NCBI RefSeq assembly: GCF_001885765.1
Contig: NZ_JXKD01000004.1
Location: 62,001 to 126,000, forward strand
Length of the DNA stretch: 64,000 bases
Source of the DNA: Enterococcus aquimarinus
GTDB lineage: Bacteria; Bacillota; Bacilli; Lactobacillales; Enterococcaceae
Reading direction: 5' to 3'
Shown here: in pieces, positions 17,592 to 26,431 of the stretch
Position numbering within the stretch: position 1 is the first letter of the stretch
How the letters are laid out: each line of letters opens with the position of its first letter
Notes under the pieces: generated by a model
Database searches by the model: none
Told to the model about the DNA's origin: nothing
The model's input: the letters and a program-made list of their open reading frames with translations, nothing else
Made by a program: the position numbers and the translations under genes

Positions 17592-18830
17592 GTGAGAGTA
17601 AAAGAATTTCCACATCACGTCATCAGTCAGGGAGTTTGTGCGGCAGAAGGATTCCTAGCAGCAGGTGTGCATTGTGGGTTACGAAAAAATAAAAATAAGC
17701 CTGATTTAGCGCTGATTTATAGCGATGTTCTTTGTCAGGCGGCCGCGGTCTATACGCAAAATAAAGTCAAAGGGGCACCGATTTATGTGACCCAACGGCA
17801 TTTGATCAATCCTGTGGCGCAAGGGATTATCATCAACAGCGGCAATGCCAATACGTGTAATCCAGACGGCGAAGAAAACGCAGCGAAAATGTGTACTTCG
17901 ATTGCCGAAGAATTAGGGATAGCCAGTGAGAACATGCTAGTCGCTTCTACCGGGATTATTGGGGAATCGTTGCCGATTGACTTGATTGTCGATGCTTGTC
18001 CAACCTTAAAGACTCAACTAAGTCGCACAGGTAATGCCAATGCAGCCGCGGCGATTTTAACGACCGATACTTGTGAAAAGGAATATGCGTTGTCTTTTGA
18101 CTTAGAGGGGACTGAAGTGAAAATTGGCGGAATCTCAAAAGGTAGTGGGATGATCCATCCAAATATGGCAACGATGCTTTGTTTTGTCACAACAGATGTG
18201 GCGATTGAAGCGAGCTTATTACAAAAAGCCTTGAAAGATGTCACAGAAGGAACCTTTAATATGATTTCGGTTGATGGCGATACCTCAACGAATGATATGG
18301 TGACGGTACTAGCGTCTGGTTTAGCTGGTAATCCGCAAATTACAGAAGAAGATTCGCCGGCTTATCAGGCGTTCCTTCAGGGACTCTATCTTGTCTTAAT
18401 GCATTTATCGCGTAAAATTGCGCAAGATGGTGAAGGAGCTTCCAAATTATTAGAATGTCACGTCACCGGTGCAAAAGAAAAAAGGATTGCGAAAGCTGTT
18501 GCGAAAAGTATTATCACGTCTAGTTTGGTGAAAAGTGCGATGTTTGGTCAAGACCCGAATTGGGGCCGTATTTTATGTGCGATTGGCTATGCAGAAGGCG
18601 ACTTTGCAATCGAAAAAGTCCGTGTCGATTTAGCTTCGCAGTTTGGCCGAGCGACGGTTTGTCTACGTGGTACTCGTGCCGACTTAAAGGTCCAAGAATT
18701 AACACAAATTTTAACCGCCGATGAAATTTTTATTCTCGTAGATTTAGGGGAAGGCACGGCAGAAGCGACGGCTTGGGGCTGTGATTTAACGTATGATTAT
18801 GTCAAAATTAATGCCGACTATCATACGTAA
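17592..18830 (+). CDS. argJ: Bifunctional glutamate N-acetyltransferase/ornithine acetyltransferase
   Basis: 412 aa; moves the acetyl group from N-acetylornithine to glutamate, recycling acetyl groups. The self-cleavage site is visible in KGSGMIHPNMATMLCF, with Thr194 becoming the nucleophile at the start of the beta chain. GTG start, AAAGGAGAG upstream. Its presence explains the absence of argE in the operon. Whether it also uses acetyl-CoA (bifunctional) cannot be read from sequence; no separate argA is here. Confidence 0.95.
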   Translation: MRVKEFPHHVISQGVCAAEGFLAAGVHCGLRKNKNKPDLALIYSDVLCQAAAVYTQNKVKGAPIYVTQRHLINPVAQGIIINSGNANTCNPDGEENAAKMCTSIAEELGIASENMLVASTGIIGESLPIDLIVDACPTLKTQLSRTGNANAAAAILTTDTCEKEYALSFDLEGTEVKIGGISKGSGMIHPNMATMLCFVTTDVAIEASLLQKALKDVTEGTFNMISVDGDTSTNDMVTVLASGLAGNPQITEEDSPAYQAFLQGLYLVLMHLSRKIAQDGEGASKLLECHVTGAKEKRIAKAVAKSIITSSLVKSAMFGQDPNWGRILCAIGYAEGDFAIEKVRVDLASQFGRATVCLRGTRADLKVQELTQILTADEIFILVDLGEGTAEATAWGCDLTYDYVKINADYHT

Positions 18831-18844
18831 GAAAGGAGTAACCG

Positions 18845-19708
18845 ATGGGAAAATCGATATCAGATACATTAAGAGCCGAAGTATTAATGGATGCTCTTCC
18901 TTACATCCAAAAATATAACGGGAAAATCGTCGTGGTGAAATACGGCGGCAATGCCATGACCAGTGACGTCTTAAAAGATGGTGTGATGGCAGATCTTGTC
19001 TTACTTTCGTTAATTGGGGTCAAAGTCGTGCTCGTTCATGGCGGAGGACCCGAAATTAATGAGCAATTACAAAAAATTGGGAAAGAAAGTCAGTTTATCG
19101 AAGGATTACGCTATACCGATCAAGAAACGATGGATGTCGTTCAAATGGTCTTAGCCGGCAAAGTAAATAAAAGCCTCGTCGCGCACTTAGAAAAAAGTGG
19201 TGGAAAGGCGTTAGGCCTATGTGGGATTGATGGCTCGATGTTAAAAGCGAAGAAAAAAGAATCGGACATTGATTTGGGATTTGTCGGAACAGTCACTCAT
19301 GTCGATCCAACTCCGATTTTAAACGCTTTAGAACAAGGTGTCATCCCGGTCGTTTCAACGATTGGGATTGGGGAGGATATGCAGACCTACAACATTAATG
19401 CCGATACCGCGGCAGCCAAAATTGCGGCTACGTTAAATGCGGAAAATTTAATTTTAATGTCTGATATTAAAGGTGTCTTACGGGATAAAAATGATGAACA
19501 GACGTTGATTTCAGCCGTTCATGTGAGTGAAGTTCCAAGTATGATTAAACAAGGGATGATTAGCGATGGCATGATTCCTAAAATTGAATGTTGTGTTGAA
19601 GCGATTCGCCGTGGTGTTAAACGGTCGATTATTATCGACGGTCGTACCCCTCATTCGATTTTAATTGAACTACTTTCTAAAGAAGGAATTGGCACGATGT
19701 TTTATTAA
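18845..19708 (+). CDS. argB: Acetylglutamate kinase
   Basis: 287 aa; phosphorylates N-acetylglutamate. Seen: the KYGGNAM lysine-glycine loop near residue 30, VHGGGPEIN near 64 and the NINADTAAAKIA segment of the amino-acid-kinase fold. 14 bases after argJ. Has the N-terminal helical extension (residues 1-22) that in hexameric arginine-inhibited enzymes takes part in feedback control; inhibition by arginine is therefore plausible but inferred. Confidence 0.95.
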   Translation: MGKSISDTLRAEVLMDALPYIQKYNGKIVVVKYGGNAMTSDVLKDGVMADLVLLSLIGVKVVLVHGGGPEINEQLQKIGKESQFIEGLRYTDQETMDVVQMVLAGKVNKSLVAHLEKSGGKALGLCGIDGSMLKAKKKESDIDLGFVGTVTHVDPTPILNALEQGVIPVVSTIGIGEDMQTYNINADTAAAKIAATLNAENLILMSDIKGVLRDKNDEQTLISAVHVSEVPSMIKQGMISDGMIPKIECCVEAIRRGVKRSIIIDGRTPHSILIELLSKEGIGTMFY

Positions 19709-19754
19709 TAGATGACGTCGTATCCAAAAGAAGAATTGAAGAAGGAGGGATTGA

Positions 19755-20936
19755 ATGAAGAGTCAAGAACTCGTAGAAAAATATGTGATGAAGACTTATG
19801 CGCGCAAACCGCTTTGCATCGTTTCCGGAGAAAATGCCACGTGTTATGACGAAAATGGCAAGCAGTACATTGATTTTAGTAGTGGCATTGGCGTTAATTC
19901 ACTGGGATTTTGTGACGATGATTGGAGTGCCGCGATTGCCAAGCAAAGTCAGACCTTACAACATACATCCAATTTATATGTGACCCAACCAATGGCAATT
20001 CTTGCTGAAAAGTTGTGTTTAAAGACGGGTTATGCCAAGGTTTTCTATGCGAATTCCGGAGCAGAGGCCAATGAAGGGGCGATTAAACTCGCGCGTAAAT
20101 ATAGCTTTGATAAATACGGTGCCGCCAAAAAAAGGTATAAAATTATTAGTTTAGTGAATTCTTTTCATGGTCGCACGATTACGACGCTCGCTGCAACCGG
20201 TCAAGATGTCTTCCATCAGTCGTTCCATCCTTTTACAGAAGGATTTGACTATGCGCAAGCAAATAACATTGATGATTTGCTTGCGAAATTAGATGATACG
20301 GTTTGTGCCGTCATGATTGAATGGATTCAAGGAGAAGGTGGCGTCAATCCGCTTGATCCTGAGTATGCAAAAGCATTGTCTGCTGTCTGCCAAGAGAAGG
20401 ATTTGTTGCTAATCGCCGATGAAGTTCAAACAGGAGTCGGACGAACGGGTCAATTTTTAGCCAGCCAGCACTATGGCATTCAACCGGATATCACCACGTT
20501 AGCCAAAGGACTCGGCGGTGGCTTGCCAATTGGAGCCTTTTTATGTAATGAACGCTTAGCAAATTGTTTGCAGTATGGCGATCATGGAACGACTTTTGGC
20601 GGCAATCCTGTTGTTTGTGCAGGTGCGAACGTCGTACTCGAGAAGGTTGATGACGGCTTACTTGAAGCAGTTCGAGCAAAAGAAGCCCTGATTCGGGAAA
20701 CATTCGCACATACGCCAGAAGTCATGCAAATCGATGGCATGGGGCTGATGCTCGGGATTCAGTTGCAACAGAAACAAGCTGTCACAGTAGTGGATGAATG
20801 TTTAGCGGAAGGATTAATTGTGTTAACGGCCAAAGATAAAATTCGCTTGTTGCCTCCATTAACGATTAGTGAGACCGAATTAAAAACCGGTTTGGAAATC
20901 TTGTTAAACGTGTTAAACCAACCAAATAAGGAGTGA
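19755..20936 (+). CDS. argD: Acetylornithine aminotransferase
   Basis: 393-aa class III PLP aminotransferase converting N-acetylglutamate semialdehyde to N-acetylornithine. Seen: YANSGAEANEGAIKLAR, FHGRT, ADEVQTGVGRTG, and the PLP lysine in TTLAKGLGGG (K251). AAGGAGGG before the ATG. Only five bases separate it from argF. Confidence 0.95.
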   Translation: MKSQELVEKYVMKTYARKPLCIVSGENATCYDENGKQYIDFSSGIGVNSLGFCDDDWSAAIAKQSQTLQHTSNLYVTQPMAILAEKLCLKTGYAKVFYANSGAEANEGAIKLARKYSFDKYGAAKKRYKIISLVNSFHGRTITTLAATGQDVFHQSFHPFTEGFDYAQANNIDDLLAKLDDTVCAVMIEWIQGEGGVNPLDPEYAKALSAVCQEKDLLLIADEVQTGVGRTGQFLASQHYGIQPDITTLAKGLGGGLPIGAFLCNERLANCLQYGDHGTTFGGNPVVCAGANVVLEKVDDGLLEAVRAKEALIRETFAHTPEVMQIDGMGLMLGIQLQQKQAVTVVDECLAEGLIVLTAKDKIRLLPPLTISETELKTGLEILLNVLNQPNKE

Positions 20937-20940
20937 AAGT

Positions 20941-21846
20941 ATGAAGCATTTACTGAAATTAATCGATTTATCAACAGAGGAAATTACGGAGATTTTAAAT
21001 TTATCGGATCAATTGAAATATGAACTGAAAAATAATATTCCCCATCCTCGTCTAGCAGGCAAAACACTGGGGATGATTTTTCAAAAATCCTCCACGAGAA
21101 CGCGGGTTTCTTTTGAAGTCGGCATGTACCAACTAGGTGGGCATCCACTATTTTTAAGTGCGAATGATTTGCAAATCGGACGAGGAGAACCGACAGCTGA
21201 TACCGCACGTGTCATGTCTCGCTATTGTGACGGCATCATGATTCGGACTTTTGAACAAGCCGAAGTGGAAGAATTTGCAAAATACAGTACGATTCCAGTG
21301 ACTAATGCGTTAACAGATTTCGCTCATCCGTGCCAAATTTTTGCCGATTTACTGACGATACGTGAATACAAAGGTTCGTTTGAAGGGTTAAAAGTTTGTT
21401 TTATTGGCGATACAAATAATATGGCGAATTCATTTCTTGTGGGTGCCTTGAAAGTTGGCATGAAATTTACGCTTGCTTCTCCTGCCGGTTATGTATTACA
21501 TCCAGAAATAGCTGCTTTTGTGAAAGACAATCCTAATTTTGAACAGACAACGGACGTTTTAGCGGCTGCCAAAGAGGCGGATGTCGTGGTTACCGATGTT
21601 TGGGCGTCAATGGGAGACGAAGCAGAAGAGCAAAAACGCCAACAAGATTTCGTGGGCTATCAAATCAACAATGAGGTCATGGCGAATGCCAAGAGCGATG
21701 CGATTGTTTTACACTGTTTACCTGCTCACCGTGAAGAAGAAATCACGACCGAAGTGTTTGAGAAGTATGCAAACGTCATCTTTGATGAAGCAGAAAATCG
21801 CCTTCATGTTCAAAAAGCAATTTTAGTCAAATTAATGGAAAAATAA
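20941..21846 (+). CDS. argF: Ornithine carbamoyltransferase, anabolic
   Basis: 301 aa; makes citrulline from ornithine and carbamoyl phosphate. Seen: carbamoyl-phosphate loop STRTR at 51-55, ALTDFAHPCQ, and HCLPAHR with H258/C259. Last gene of the operon, ended by a hairpin. Being inside a biosynthetic operon and apart from arcA/arcC supports an anabolic role. carAB is not in the window. Confidence 0.95.
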   Translation: MKHLLKLIDLSTEEITEILNLSDQLKYELKNNIPHPRLAGKTLGMIFQKSSTRTRVSFEVGMYQLGGHPLFLSANDLQIGRGEPTADTARVMSRYCDGIMIRTFEQAEVEEFAKYSTIPVTNALTDFAHPCQIFADLLTIREYKGSFEGLKVCFIGDTNNMANSFLVGALKVGMKFTLASPAGYVLHPEIAAFVKDNPNFEQTTDVLAAAKEADVVVTDVWASMGDEAEEQKRQQDFVGYQINNEVMANAKSDAIVLHCLPAHREEEITTEVFEKYANVIFDEAENRLHVQKAILVKLMEK

Positions 21847-21863
21847 ATAGACACGACTACTAC

Positions 21864-21915
21864 AAAATCCGCACTACCCGCATGATAGGATTCATGAGGA
21901 CAGTGCGGATTTTAT
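21864..21915. terminator. Bidirectional terminator at the end of the arg operon
   Basis: 12-bp stem (AAAATCCGCACT at 21864-21875 with 21902-21913) and T run. Serves the arg operon and the convergent minus-strand gene. Confidence 0.85.
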
Positions 21916-21917
21916 TG

Positions 21918-22961
21918 TTATTTTAGTTTCATCAGTTTTGGCAAATCAAAAACAAGGACGCGGTCAATGGGAAAAGCATTTTCTTTTAACCGGTAAGGGG
22001 CGGCACTTGATTCAAACAAAACATAGAGACGGTCATCAGCTGCGACAATTTGCTCCATGTAAGGTGGAAAGGTTATTTCTTTCGTATAGTCTTCTTCATC
22101 GACATCATAAGGGTCAGCGGCTAGGTTATTTGGTGCAAATAAAAGCTTAGAAGACTTGTCTCCGTAAGATTGAGAAAATAAAATCTGATCTTCGTGGAAT
22201 GTGACACCTTGTAATTCCTTGGTGATTTCAACAACTTCTTTAACTGGATCGGCTCCGCGAACTTCTTGTGGCGCACTGACTTTTTCTTGGATAGGAAGTC
22301 CCTGTTTGTCAAGTGGATAGCTGACGAGTGTGCCGTCGTGTTCTTCTTTAAAACGACCGACGACTAAGTTATTTTTATGATAGGTCATAAAAGAAGCTTT
22401 TTCTAGATCAAAAAGGGCAATTTCTTCTAAATATTGGATTGGTTCTTTTGTTTTCTCAAATTGATCTTCCGCGATTTGTTTCAAAGAAATGGCTGAAAGT
22501 TGCGCGGTATCATCAGGCGTTTCAGTCGTTAACCAGAGATTTTGCGCGGTTGGATCATACGCGAGGCCCCCTAAGTGTGGGGTGTCAGGCAATACGATGG
22601 TTTTAACGTGTTCACCTGTTGCTTTTTCTAAAACATATAACACGGAATGATATTTTTTTTCTTCACTATAAGCCGAAATAATGAGCCAATCTTCTGCTAA
22701 AGCAAGTCCTTGGGGAACCATTCCTTGCCCGATTTCGACTTCTCCGCTTTTCGTATGAATCGTTTCGGTATTTTCTAAGTCTGGAATCAGATATTGATCG
22801 AAAGGAGCATTGGTTAACAGCGCTGGTACGATTTCGGGGTACCGAGCTTCAAATCCTCTATGAAAATAAGGTTTTCTAGTTAGAAAAAAGATAAATAAAG
22901 CAATCGTAATCAGCATCATCAAAACGCTTGTTATGATTATTTTTCGTGATCGAGTCATCAT
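21918..22961 (-). CDS. Membrane-anchored, probable beta-propeller extracellular protein
   Basis: 347 aa: an N-terminal membrane anchor (residues ~8-28), then a ~315-residue exported domain with recurring WLIISAYS / LYVLEKATGEHVKTI / GGLAYDP-type strands that look like propeller blades (YncE/NHL-like). I do not know a specific function. AAGGAG lies before paired ATGs at 22961 and 22958. It is transcribed alone, convergent with the arg operon. Confidence 0.65.
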   Translation of the reverse strand: MMTRSRKIIITSVLMMLITIALFIFFLTRKPYFHRGFEARYPEIVPALLTNAPFDQYLIPDLENTETIHTKSGEVEIGQGMVPQGLALAEDWLIISAYSEEKKYHSVLYVLEKATGEHVKTIVLPDTPHLGGLAYDPTAQNLWLTTETPDDTAQLSAISLKQIAEDQFEKTKEPIQYLEEIALFDLEKASFMTYHKNNLVVGRFKEEHDGTLVSYPLDKQGLPIQEKVSAPQEVRGADPVKEVVEITKELQGVTFHEDQILFSQSYGDKSSKLLFAPNNLAADPYDVDEEDYTKEITFPPYMEQIVAADDRLYVLFESSAAPYRLKENAFPIDRVLVFDLPKLMKLK

Positions 22962-23026
22962 TAGTCACTCCTTTTTGTTTTATTTTACAAGGAAGTACCG
23001 AAAAAACAAAGTAAAGTGATTCTTTC

Positions 23027-23068
23027 TTGATATAAATCAAGTTATCCCATAGAAAATCTTCGTATAAT
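23027..23068 (+). promoter_or_regulatory. FNR/Flp-type site at -41.5 and promoter
   Basis: A perfect TTGATATAAATCAA palindrome (23027-23040) matches the FNR/CRP-family consensus TTGATnnnnATCAA. TATAAT lies at 23063-23068. With a start site 7 bases past the -10 (~23075) the palindrome centre is at -41.5, the classic class II activator position. No good -35 hexamer is present, as expected for an activated promoter. Confidence 0.75.
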
Positions 23069-23100
23069 GAGAGTATCCAATGAAGAAAGAGGGAAAAAAG

Positions 23101-23394
23101 ATGAAAAAAACTGATTACGATGTCACGAATAAGCTGGAAGATTTAGATAAATTGACGCGGACGATTGAAAAGGTACACGGCAAAAACCATCCAGAGCTAC
23201 GGGAAGTCCGTCAATTATTTTTAGCGATTCAGGCCAATGTCCAAGAGGCTATGCTTGATAAAAAAACGCTAGCTCTGCAACTCGAACGATTGCGAACCAT
23301 TACAGCAAATTACACACCACCAGAAGATGGGTGTCAAGGGTATCAAAAGACCTACCGATTGTTGAAAGAAATGGATTTCGCTTATCAAGGGTAG
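23101..23394 (+). CDS. Small Ric-like protein (possible iron-sulfur repair/di-iron helper)
   Basis: A 97-aa, highly charged, helical cytoplasmic protein. It contains KVHGKNHPELREVRQLF (residues ~22-38), which recalls the short ric-type proteins annotated as iron-sulfur cluster repair di-iron proteins in lactobacilli; I recall rather than align this. The ATG at 23101 follows GAGGG. The activator-type FNR/Flp site upstream suggests that it is induced by a change in oxygen or redox state, which suits such a role. Transcribed alone. Confidence 0.6.
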   Translation: MKKTDYDVTNKLEDLDKLTRTIEKVHGKNHPELREVRQLFLAIQANVQEAMLDKKTLALQLERLRTITANYTPPEDGCQGYQKTYRLLKEMDFAYQG

Positions 23395-23451
23395 AGATAA
23401 GAACGTGCAGATTGTTGTGGTCCGTTTATCGAGCAATGTTCTTAAAGGCAA

Positions 23452-23484
23452 AAAGGAACTGCGAGTTTGCTCACAGTTCCTCTT
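23452..23484. terminator. Convergent terminator
   Basis: Stem GGAACTGcGAG/CTCaCAGTTCC with A4/T3 flanks, between the Ric-like gene and the convergent permease gene. Confidence 0.75.
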
Positions 23485-23487
23485 TGT

Positions 23488-25554
23488 CTAAAAAGCTTGG
23501 GGGTTTTCTGCCCGTAAATCGAGATGAGTCAGATAACGCCAACGAGAAATCCAAAAGAGTAGGAATTGTAAAAGAAAGTAGACCGCGATGATAATGAAGA
23601 AATAGTGCCATAAATTCACTTCAGCTAATTGAACAATTCCCCAGAAAGCCACAGCAGAGTGACACGTCGCGACAATCATTGGTAAGAAATACATGGTTAG
23701 TAGTTGGCGTGTCACGATTTGGTGACGCATTTTTGGCGTTAAGCCAATTTGATAGAGACTGCGATGCAAGCGTCCTTCTTTATCTAAATCCCCAAAGAGA
23801 CGGAAATAAAGAATAGAAGAAGCAAAGAGGAAGAAAACCCCACCAATCAGCAACCCAATCATTAAAATAAAGCCATTTGCTTGGCGCTTTTGAATGAGAT
23901 TATGATAAAGAGAATCGAATTCCAGGTATTTTGTATTGATAATGTCATCCCATTTTTCGATAGAAGTTTCTTCGTTATCGATCGAGTGGTATTCTTCCAT
24001 TGCCGTTTCAAAATCAACGACTTTTTGAGTTAATCGAGTGAGTATTTGCTTATTCAAGGCACTACCATCGTCCCAGTTTTGATAATGAATGAATTGATAG
24101 ATTTCGCTGTAAGGCATGTCTTCTGTTTGCATTTTTCCCTTAATCAATCCCACAAGAGAATCCGGTGCAATCAGAATTTGATTATAAACCGAAAGACGAA
24201 AAGGAATCGGGACCTCTGTTAAGGTAAAATCCCCTTCCAAATCAACAATTGAAATGGGATAGGATTGTCCGAATTTTTTGAAATAGGTTGCTTCTTCTAA
24301 ATCGAAAGCTGGAAGCAGTAATTCATTTTCTTTCGTTACCAAGGTTTCCATTCCTAATTGTTTCGCGAGTCGATTATAGTCGCTAATCGAAATAACGCCG
24401 GTATAATTAGAAACGTTCTCTTCTTTAAGGGTATATTCAAAGGGGATTGGTTGGATTTTTTCATAAGTCGGTTCATAGCCTGCTTTTGCTAATTGCTCAA
24501 AAATTTCTTGGCCCAATTGTAAAATCGGGTGTTCCGCTTCGCTTATTTGAGTCGGATCAAAAGAATGATTGATTACCAACGCTGCGGGAAGGTTATTTCT
24601 TGTATTGGCTTCGGTACTGCCTAAACTGGCGGTCACAGAGACACCGACCAGAGCAACGGCTGCGGTACAAGTAATAAGAGCAAACAAATTAGCATTTTCT
24701 TTCCCACGATAAATACTAGTTGCAGTTAAGAGTAACTGTTTTCCTTGCCAATAATCCGCCCTTTTTTTTCGCCATAAGTAGTAATAAACACTCACTTGAT
24801 GGAAAAAGAGAAAGGTTGCGATAACGGTAAACATGACACAAGAAAGTAAGACAAGAATATTATTGTTGTAAAGGCTTTTTACAAAGTAAACAAGAGAACC
24901 ATAGCCGATACCTAAACTGATAAACGCCAATAGGACTAAAACAGGATTGGCTCTGGGAGTTTTGTCAGGCATTTCCTCACTTTTCCCTAGTTGTGTTAAA
25001 TTGGCGGTTTCAATTTTTAAAGTCAAAAAGAAACTAACGAATAAAAATAAGATGATATAAACCCCAATGGTTAACACAATCCCCACTGTTGGAAAGTAAA
25101 AATCGAGTCCCGTAGTCAAACTTAAAATGTTTTGCACAATAATTAAGATGGCTTTCATAAAGACTAATCCAATCGTAATCCCAGAGATAATGGCGCCGAT
25201 GCCAATGACCATGTTTTCACCGAACAGTAATTTGCGCAGATCTTTAGGCTGAATCCCTAGCATGACATAGATACTCAATTCACGTTTTCTAGCTTTTGAG
25301 AAAATACCAAACGAATACCATAAAAAGATAAAAGAAAGTGCCACAATCAGCACTTGACTGACAGTCATTCCCATCGCAGCTAATGTGGCGATGTTGCCAT
25401 TACTACCACCCAGACCAGACTTTAGTTGAGGATGAAAATTTAAAATGGAAAATAAAAAGAAAACAAAAACAGAAAAGCTACTACTGAGAAAGTAACCTCC
25501 ATAAATGCGAGAAGAACGGATAACGTTATTAGTAATCAGCTTGAAGAAGTTCAC
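23488..25554 (-). CDS. bceB: BceB-type ABC transporter permease
   Basis: A 688-aa FtsX-like permease. By family knowledge, BceAB transporters protect lipid II-cycle intermediates from peptide antibiotics such as bacitracin and also signal to the BceS kinase. Seen: ten hydrophobic helices with a large extracellular domain (residues ~305-525) between helices 7 and 8, the BceB signature topology, and SLGIGYGSLVY/ KARKRELSIYVMLGI segments of FtsX permeases. GTG start; the gene overlaps the 3' end of the ATPase gene by 26 bases, with GGAGG inside the ATPase coding sequence. Confidence 0.85.
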   Translation of the reverse strand: MNFFKLITNNVIRSSRIYGGYFLSSSFSVFVFFLFSILNFHPQLKSGLGGSNGNIATLAAMGMTVSQVLIVALSFIFLWYSFGIFSKARKRELSIYVMLGIQPKDLRKLLFGENMVIGIGAIISGITIGLVFMKAILIIVQNILSLTTGLDFYFPTVGIVLTIGVYIILFLFVSFFLTLKIETANLTQLGKSEEMPDKTPRANPVLVLLAFISLGIGYGSLVYFVKSLYNNNILVLLSCVMFTVIATFLFFHQVSVYYYLWRKKRADYWQGKQLLLTATSIYRGKENANLFALITCTAAVALVGVSVTASLGSTEANTRNNLPAALVINHSFDPTQISEAEHPILQLGQEIFEQLAKAGYEPTYEKIQPIPFEYTLKEENVSNYTGVISISDYNRLAKQLGMETLVTKENELLLPAFDLEEATYFKKFGQSYPISIVDLEGDFTLTEVPIPFRLSVYNQILIAPDSLVGLIKGKMQTEDMPYSEIYQFIHYQNWDDGSALNKQILTRLTQKVVDFETAMEEYHSIDNEETSIEKWDDIINTKYLEFDSLYHNLIQKRQANGFILMIGLLIGGVFFLFASSILYFRLFGDLDKEGRLHRSLYQIGLTPKMRHQIVTRQLLTMYFLPMIVATCHSAVAFWGIVQLAEVNLWHYFFIIIAVYFLLQFLLFWISRWRYLTHLDLRAENPQAF

Positions 25555-26299
25555 GACTACGACCTCCTAAGTGACTTAAAACGGTTAAAATCTTTTGATA
25601 AAACTCATCGCGATTTTCCCCTAAGTAAATTTCATTGTAGAAACGCCCGTCTTTAATAAAGACTACCCGATGACAGTAACTTGCAGCAAAGGGATCATGT
25701 GTCACCATTAACGTAGTGACGTGGCGTTCGAAGTTCAATTGACTCAGCAGAGCCATCACATCATCCGCAGATTTTGAATCGAGATTCCCTGTCGGTTCGT
25801 CCGCTAAAATCAAAGCAGGATCATGAATTAACGCGCGGCAAATAGCGACTCGCTGCATTTCACCACCGGATAATTGATAGATACGCTTATCTCTTAAAGC
25901 AGAAATACCAAGTTCATCTAACAAGTCTTCCGCTTTTTTTAACATGAATGCCGGTTTTTCGCCATCTAACGTCAGCGGTAAGACAATATTTTCAATCACG
26001 GTTAGTGGGGCAAGTAAATTGTATTGTTGAAAGACAAAACCAAGTTTGTGCCGGCGAAAATCCGCTAAACGATTTTTGTTGTAAAGATGCGGATTTTCAT
26101 TTTCAAGTAAGACTTCTCCAGTTGTTGGTTGATCCAACGTTGCGATGCAGTTGAGCAAGGTCGTTTTCCCACTGCCGGAAGGTCCCATGATTGCGACCAT
26201 TTCGCCTTTTTCGACCGTTAAATCAATTCCTTTTAAGACTTCAACTGTGACTTCGCCAGTATAATTTTTCGTTAATTGCTTAATTGATAGTAATGACAT
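25529..26299 (-). CDS. bceA: BceA-type ABC transporter ATP-binding protein
   Basis: 256 aa. Walker A GPSGSGKT near residue 39-46, Q-loop FQQYN, signature LSGGEMQR, Walker B LILADEPTGNLD, H-loop VTHD. MacB/LolD-like subfamily used by Bce transporters. AGGAGG 9 bases before the ATG. It is the first gene of bceAB and lies behind a BceR-type operator, separated from the kinase gene by a terminator, so bceAB can be induced independently of the regulators. Confidence 0.9.
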   Translation of the reverse strand: MSLLSIKQLTKNYTGEVTVEVLKGIDLTVEKGEMVAIMGPSGSGKTTLLNCIATLDQPTTGEVLLENENPHLYNKNRLADFRRHKLGFVFQQYNLLAPLTVIENIVLPLTLDGEKPAFMLKKAEDLLDELGISALRDKRIYQLSGGEMQRVAICRALIHDPALILADEPTGNLDSKSADDVMALLSQLNFERHVTTLMVTHDPFAASYCHRVVFIKDGRFYNEIYLGENRDEFYQKILTVLSHLGGRSRELLQADY

Positions 26300-26320
26300 A
26301 GATGTGTCCTCCTAAGTGTT

Positions 26321-26396
26321 ATCATACAGCTAGTTTAGCAAGAAAAATCTGGCTTACCTATGGCTGAAGCTGACAAAATCCTTACAAAGTTGTAAG
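26321..26396 (-). promoter_or_regulatory. bceAB promoter with BceR-type operator
   Basis: The palindrome CTTACAAAGTTGTAAG at 26381-26396 contains TTACA-N4-TGTAA, an exact fit to the TnACA-N4-TGTAA site described for BceR-like regulators. A minus-strand -10 TATGAT lies at 26326-26321, about 62 bases downstream of the operator centre. Confidence 0.75.
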
Positions 26397-26400
26397 AAAA

Positions 26401-26431
26401 TAAAAAGTGTGACAGAAAAAAGCTGCCACAC
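26401..26431 (-). terminator. Terminator between bceS and bceA
   Basis: Stem GTGTGACAG/CTGCCACAC with one mismatch, followed on the minus strand by a T run. Ends the fetAB-bceRS transcript. Confidence 0.8.
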
